Below, one piece after another: positions 58,048 through 64,000 of a DNA stretch of 64,000 nucleotides. Position numbers and translations under genes: made by a program. Each line of letters opens with the position of its first letter. Positions within the stretch are counted from its first letter, which is position 1. The stretch spans positions 12,020,784 through 12,084,783 of the forward strand of contig NC_079511.1 in NCBI RefSeq assembly GCF_000801105.2, read 5' to 3'. Under the pieces are notes generated by a model, which did not search any database, had not been told where the DNA came from, and saw nothing but the letters and a program-made list of their open reading frames with translations. The DNA is from Raphanus sativus. Lineage: Eukaryota > Streptophyta > Magnoliopsida > Brassicales > Brassicaceae.

Positions 58048-60976
58048 CTAGTTGTTCATATATGCAGGAGAAGGTTCTCTTAACCTCTGACCATTCTCAT
58101 TGAGCTCTTTCTCTCTCAGGTACCTAAGAAACGGTCCAGGGTCATCACTGAAGCCATAACCCTCTTTTGTGCTTTCTTGACCGTTGCGCAACTTCTGTCC
58201 TCTAGGTTCATGGTCCTCCATGTAGAGCTGAGGATAAACCATTGAGTTTTCTGAAGAGGTCATTGATTGATCATTTGGTGTCCCGTACCTAGCTAAGAGA
58301 CTGAACTTGGGTGATCCATGATCCAAGAAGTTTCTCAAATTGTTTGTCCCCTGAGCCTGGTAAGAATTGGCTGGTCTAAGATTCTGACTTTCTCTGTATC
58401 GACGTAACCATTCAGAAGAAGAAACCCCAACAAATGGTGGGTTTGTGAATGACTTCATGAAACCAGGGGGTTCCATATATCTTGTCTGGTCATAGAAGCT
58501 CTCTGCTTTGTTATGAAACCAAGAAGCGTCTTCAGGTAGTAATGGAGCAGACGGAATAGGAGGTGAATACGAAGAAGCAGGATGCTCAGTGATGCTGCTA
58601 CTAACTGAGAGACTATCAAAGGATGTCACAGGACCTGTTTCATCAATAGGGCTCAAACCATTTGGTTTACTTTTCTCTTTACTCTTGTCAACTACCCACG
58701 CGCTCAGCGATGGAGGTCTTTCTGAGACTGTGCCTTCTTCTATGTGAGGATCTGTATTCTTAAGACCTTGCATGAAGCTGAAACTTCCAGAGTTAGTATC
58801 CTCTGGGCTATGGTTCACAATGAGTGATGAGGTACGTCTTAGGCTTTCATCAGGTGAAGTTGTTGTTTGATTTCCTGAACTTGTGTCATCAGAGCTGAGT
58901 GGCTTCGCAGCAATGCCAGAAGAAGAGATTGGAGCAGATTGACACCTTACGAGCGGCTTGAGAAGAATGACTTCTTCCTCTTCTGCAGGCACAGATCTTT
59001 CGTTCCCACAAGGGATGATCTCAACCTTTCCTATAGTAACACGTTTTCTGTGAGAGAGCTCTTCTTTGCATTGTCTTTCACCTGAAGTTGTGTAGAAACG
59101 AGTGCCTTGCTTGTCAAAGTATAACCACCTCTGTCTATTTGTGATCTCAATAGTGGAATTGACAATCCGTTGAAGACGAAGCTCTTTCCCTCTTTCAAAA
59201 CTCTCTCTTAGTTCCTTATGAGTTGAGAAATCTAGAAGTAGATGTATATGAGCCAGAGGAGACAAGGACCTCAGTTCATGATCTTCCCAAAGAGCTACCA
59301 TCACTTCAGCAGAACAGTTTTGTCCTTTCACCTTTAAACGGTTCAAGAAATCAACAAGTTTGCTAAAGAAGTAAGATATAGCAATCTCGCTCTTCTCCTC
59401 AAGTCTGCAACCTTCTTCTTCTGCCTTGTGAAGCAGAAACGGCAAGTAGTCTAGAAATACAAGTAGAGAAGGTAAGAGAGTGCAAGAATCCAAGGGACTA
59501 GTCTTCAAACACCTCTCAACAACTCGCCCCATGATGATGAACACCATTGTTAATGCTAAGTTTGTTAGCTTTACTTCCTCTTCCGCCTTGTCTGGTTCAT
59601 TAAACTCGGCTAAGTTGTGGAAGATGTAGACGAAAACCGCAACAAGTTGGAGGATTCTATAAGGTCCCTTTCTAGCCGAGTCCATAACTTGATAAGACTC
59701 CAACATGGCTTCTAGGTTTCTATCATCTGCTGCAAACGCTTCATCCAACTCTCTCATAGTTGATGCAAATGTGCAACCAAACTCATCGAAACTGAAACAA
59801 GCCGTACAGAGAGTCATCAAGATCTTGAGTTGAAAGAACAGTGAATGTAGAACACTTCACTGAAACGTTAAACTGACCTGGATTTAAGGACGAAGAAGCT
59901 TATTGTTCGAACAACAAGTGGCCATAAGTCAGTTCCAGACTCTGACTCTCCTTTTACTTTTGAGAAATCAAAGTTTTTTACAGTGACATTTCTCTCTGAT
60001 GGGTTTAAGAAGTTAAACTCTGCATCAGTAGATAGAGACTGCAAAGGAGAAGACCTGTTCTGCAGTAGTTAAAAACATGTATTTTGAGCAACAGCAGGCA
60101 AACACAATCTCTGGTTGCAACTAGTAGAGAGAGAGTATGAGTGAATCAATTACCTTCTCAAACAACAAAATAAAATTGTTGGAAGCACCAGGAAAAGGTT
60201 CTTTCACAGCTAAGCTTCTCACACAGTGGTAAAGAGCCAAGAACTCATCACCAACATAAGTGGCCAATACAGCTAGCTACACAACAAATGCAAGAAGAAA
60301 ACAATCTCTTAACAAAATGGGGCTAATAAAGAGTAATGGAAGAAGAGTAAAGTTACCTGGTTATGAGGATTGCCACTATCAGGCCAAGACTTTGCAGCTT
60401 CAAGATAGTATGTAGCTGCAGTTGACCAATCGCAATGTCCATGTGCTTTCAGATACTGTTCTTTATACCTTTCGAGATCTCCAAGACAGATATAGAAACG
60501 ATGGCATAAGAATCTGCTTTTTCCTCTAGATTCCTCAGAGAGTCCCTTGTAGTCATATCCTCTGACTTTTGAAATCAGATTCCTGTAAAACTCTGCAGCT
60601 CTCAACAGAAACAGCTTGAATGCTTTGATATGAGTGTTTGACTTGGCAGGATCATCTGCTTTGAGGCCTTTTCGAAACTCATCTATGTGTTTGTAGTGAA
60701 GCTTCCAAAGACAGAACTCTGCTTCTTGAAGCTCTTCTTGCTGGAGATTGCTTTTGAAGATGTGCTCGTAGGTCGAACCTGCTTTCGTGTATAGCTCTGA
60801 AACATCTGGATGCAGTATACCTTTTGTATGGATTAATGTCCATAGCTGTTTCTCAATGTTGTTCACCTGAGAAAGACATCATTAGTAAGATTCTTTCAAG
60901 CAAAAGAAAAGCATCAAGATAGTTTTTTTTTTTTGAGCTTTACCTCTACAAGAAAACTACTTTTGGAGGCTTCCAT
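58048..60976 (-). CDS. SMG7L: SMG7-like (EST1/SMG7 family) protein, 5 exons
   Basis: Coding exons on the minus strand: 60944-60976, 60357-60866, 60154-60276, 59878-60059 and 58048-59791, joining in phase to 863 residues. The start ATG gives MEASKSSFLVE in an 11-codon first exon. The N-terminal half is alpha-helical: VNNIEKQLWTLIHTKGILHP, LHYKHIDEFRKGL, GDLERYKEQY, AATYYLEAAKSWPDSGNPHNQ and LAVLATYVGDEFLALYHCVR, the 14-3-3-like/TPR region of EST1/SMG7 proteins. SMG7 proteins bind phosphorylated UPF1 in nonsense-mediated decay. The last 400 residues are Ser/Pro-rich and probably disordered. There is no PIN nuclease domain. Leader introns may lie upstream (to about 61450). Homologous to At1g28260; intact. 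Confidence 0.92.
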
Positions 60977-63124
60977 CTTCTTTGGAATCAGACAAAGATC
61001 TCAGAGATGTGTTTGACAAGTGACAAGAGAGCACAAAAGCATCCTGAGAAAGATTAAGAAAAAATTACAAAGATTAAGAATCAGACAGTATGGAGATTAC
61101 AAAGCAAACTTCATATAAGAGTGTTTGGTCTGCAAGAAAACACTTTTAATCAAACAACCTCAACTGGGTAAGCTCAAAGTCACAAGCTTTGAGAGAGTCT
61201 TAATGAAACACAGAAGATAAAGATCTCATAAAACAGTTATAGTGACAAAAGCATCAAGAGAGAAGAACACACATCAGATGTTGTTTAAGAGATATCAACA
61301 TCAGAAAAGCAGAGTAGAGTAGAGAGGGGAAGAAGAAAATCGGTGGAGAGACTGAATCTTTAGATGGAAAACGATGACACTAAGAAGAAGAGGTTACCAG
61401 AACAAACTTGAACGTACGGACGTTTAGACAGGAACAGCTTAAAGGCAGAAGAAGCCAAGCTAAGAGAGAGAGAGAAAGGATTTTTGGCAAGATAGATTGG
61501 TCAGTTGTGAAACGGACAAAGTAGAAAGGTAGCTGATGATGATAATGATGATGCTGCTGAATTGATGATGATGATGAGGATGATGGAAATGCAGAGGTGG
61601 ATACATATCTAATCCATTAGTCTACTTGTTCTTCTAAGTGCCCCCCCCCCTAACATTTTTTTAGTCTACTTGTTCTCCTACTAAAAGATTTTTCTTGAAT
61701 TATTTTCTTAACCATGCTAATTAATTTTCAATTGATTAGGTTAACAGGAGTTACGGAACAAATCAAAGTTACACACTTTTGTAGATTCCTTGACGTTAAA
61801 GCCAAACTTTCTTGTATTTTTAATATATGTTGTCATGACTTTAGTTAAAAACTTAAGATGAGACTCGATCTACAGGATAAGCGACTAAGGTAAAAATGGG
61901 ACCACCAAATATTTTAGACCATCAATTTTTATTTTGTTATGATAATATTACTAATTGTACAATCTTTTATACAGAAATTATTTCATACAAAAAATATTGC
62001 TTATAGACGGTTTATTTTTGTCATAATTTATAAAACGTTTTAGCTTAAAGTACAAAACCTAAAAAATATTAATTATATTTTTACATTGGAAACACTATTT
62101 GGAATTTATAAAAACAATTCAAATATTTTTTATAATACTGCAGAATGGAAATGATTATAAATATCAAAATAATTATTTTTGCATAGAAGTTGTAAACAAT
62201 TTAATAAATTAAGACAAAATATCTTAAACATCTACTATTATACAATAAAACTTTAACTAGTTATTTATAAGCATTACTAAAAATATTATTCAAGATTTTT
62301 AATTAATAAAACTAGGAAATGAATCCACGCGATATCGATAGGAGTTTATTTTTTATAACAAATATCACTTTATAATTCATACTTTTATATCACTAAATTC
62401 TTAATTTTATTTTTGAAAAAATTTCTCATGTAAATTCGTAGAATATATATAATAAGAAATATATATTTTATAATTTTAAATTACAACTAAAATACACATA
62501 CATCAGTACCAACTAAAGTATACTAAGTTATTATAAAATTTTAAATGATATTTTAAATTTTTGAATTAAATTTCTTTGATTTTGTCTGTTTTTTATCCAT
62601 CTGGAATTTTTTTTCTTCTAGATCCCATTTCAAAAATTAATTACTTCAACAAAAAAATATTTATATCCACTACATACAGCCAATAAATATGATTAATTAA
62701 CGTTCATAACATATTCAAGAATTTAAGTCCCAAAGACCAGTTAAAAGAAACATATCTATAATATATGCAATTAAATAAGTGAATTTTTTAACATGGACAA
62801 CTAATTTGGTTCAGGGATTGACATATAACTAACGACATTCAAAGATTCATAAAATCTGGAAATCAAACTCTTTAATATTAGTTTTCTAGCTAAAATGATT
62901 ATAGGAATTATAAAAAAAAAAAATCAATTAGCGATTCAATGAAATATGTACTTTTTAAGTTTTGTCAAATGAGAGGAGTGGATGATTTTTAAATGAGAAA
63001 TCTGAAGACAAATAATTTATGGATGTGGAAAAACAGACAAAATCAAAGAAACATTGAGAAAATGATATATTTCTGATTTAAAGAATACTTTTATATTGAC
63101 CAAAAAATGATGTTCTTAGATCAC
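60977..63124. other. SMG7L leader/promoter and AT-rich intergenic region
   Basis: 60977-61500 is the likely leader and promoter of SMG7L (GA-rich, agagagagagagaaagg at 61465). A GAT trinucleotide microsatellite lies at 61535-61585. From 61700 to 63100 the DNA is AT-rich and featureless. Confidence 0.55.
61617..61676. repeat. 16-bp duplication around a C-run insert
   Basis: ttagtctacttgttct at 61617-61632 and 61661-61676 flanks a 28-base insert containing ten C and seven T (tctaagtg, C10, taacattttt). It has the layout of the poly(A) micro-inserts but a different content. Confidence 0.6.
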
Positions 63125-63730
63125 CAATACTATGGTTGACCTTTATCACTCTCTCGGTGATATTTCGTTCGCACCTTTTCAGTCACGATCCATTCTTACC
63201 TCTTCGGCATAATCCATTGCATCTATTTGGTTACGACTCATTTGCACCCTTTCAGTTACAACTCATTCATACTATTTCGGTTATAACTCGTTTACACTCT
63301 TTTGGACACGATCCATATATATACTTTTCGGTCATAACCCATTCGCAGCCTTTCGGTCATAACCCATTCGCAGCCTTTCGGACACGACTATTTGCTCCTT
63401 TTGGTCACATTTCGTTTGCATTTTATTGGTCACTATCCATTCGCAATATTTCGGTCACAACCGTTTAACATTTTTTTTTGTTATGACCCATTTGCATCAT
63501 TTGGTCACATTCACGACACTTTCTCATCCATTTGATCAAGATCCATTTGCATCCTTTCGGCTGCGACCTGTTCGTAGACCCATTTACATATTTTCGGTCA
63601 TGACATATTTGCATCCTTTCATTTACGACACTTTCGCGCCCCTCGGACCATGACACGTTTATACCTCTTGAATCAAAACACGTTTGTATCTCTTAGATCA
63701 AAGCACATTTGTACCTCTTCGTTGATGACA
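63125..63730. repeat. Degenerate minisatellite, about 25-bp period
   Basis: Variants of tttcggtcataacccattcg are repeated roughly every 23-27 bp across 600 bp. The two best copies (63326-63350 and 63351-63375) are identical with a 25-bp period. The open frames inside (110 and 75 codons) read through the repeat in different phases and are not genes. Confidence 0.85.
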
Positions 63731-64000
63731 CCGTATACATATTCATAATTGTTTAATCAATATTAAAATGAAAAGTTGCATCTTTTGTATTTTTATATGA
63801 AAAGTATTTATTAGTATTGTGAGATGAAAATTTATGTTTATTTGTTTTTACTTTGTTTATATCTATATATTCATTTATACTTCATAAATATTTGCAATTT
63901 TTTGTATTTAAAAGTCAATGTATTAATATGAAAATTTGAATCTCTTAAGTTTTATACATGAAAGTTGCATCTTTTCACTTTTATTTTGCTCATGTCTATT
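63731..64000. other. AT-rich window end
   Basis: Nothing recognisable; the sequence runs off the window. Confidence 0.4.

Noticed and set aside
63300..63420. CRISPR-like repeat array.
   Set aside because: The repeats are contiguous and degenerate with no unique spacers, in a plant genome; it is a minisatellite.
63136..63653. Open frames of 110 and 75 codons at the right edge.
   Set aside because: They are read-throughs of a 25-bp minisatellite in shifting phases.

Overview
This is a plant nuclear window, AT-rich and gene-sparse, with spliced genes (GT-AG introns) and dense small transposons. Protein identities point to Brassicaceae (Brassica/Raphanus type). From memory, the conserved genes follow the order of Arabidopsis thaliana At1g28130 to At1g28260: GH3.17 (+), a DUF2301-like plastid membrane protein (-), ERF087 (+), a PADRE/DUF4228 protein (-), a purine permease relic and an intact purine permease (-), MUCI70 (-), a PKR1-like V-ATPase assembly factor (+) and SMG7L (-). 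Several genes that I recall from the Arabidopsis interval (a sulfotransferase, a GRAM protein, a DnaJ protein) were not seen, which would fit gene loss after polyploidy. Two tandem F-box/FBA genes (the second frameshifted) and an F-box/FBD relic are additions.

Layout: 1-6.0 kb is intergenic; 6.2-10.6 kb is GH3.17, whose intron 2 holds a 1.9-kb Helitron; 10.6-20.1 kb is intergenic and holds Harbinger-type MITEs, a telomere-like foldback and a Helitron with a decayed RPA gene; 20.1-21.4 kb is the plastid membrane protein; 24.1 kb has a U2 snRNA retropseudogene; 25.6-26.4 kb is ERF087; 26.4-32.6 kb has MITEs and a truncated LINE; 32.6-33.5 kb is the PADRE gene; 35.35-36.44 kb is a roughly 1.1-kb near-palindrome; 37.8-38.4 kb is a hAT-type MITE; 38.6-44.0 kb holds the two F-box genes with a Helitron between them; 44.1-45.05 kb is the permease pseudogene; 45.2-47.8 kb is a nest of Helitron ends containing a complete TRIM retrotransposon; 48.5-50.1 kb is the intact permease; 50.6-53.4 kb is MUCI70; 54.8-56.1 kb is the F-box/FBD relic; 56.3-56.7 kb is a GC-rich palindromic MITE; 56.8-57.5 kb is PKR1-like; 58.0-61.0 kb is SMG7L; 63.1-63.7 kb is a 25-bp minisatellite.

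The genes do not form a pathway. They cover auxin conjugation, transcription, purine transport, cell-wall polysaccharide synthesis, V-ATPase assembly and RNA decay.

The most unusual signal is dispersed. At least 26 tiny inserts (10-35 bp) are each bracketed by a 9-19-bp direct duplication of otherwise unique host sequence. In about 22 of them a C sits directly before an A-run on one strand (TTC-An, TAC-An, TGTC-An). The truncated LINE and the U2 retropseudogene here end the same way (GAAC-An and TTC-An), so the inserts look like extremely 5'-truncated retroposition events.
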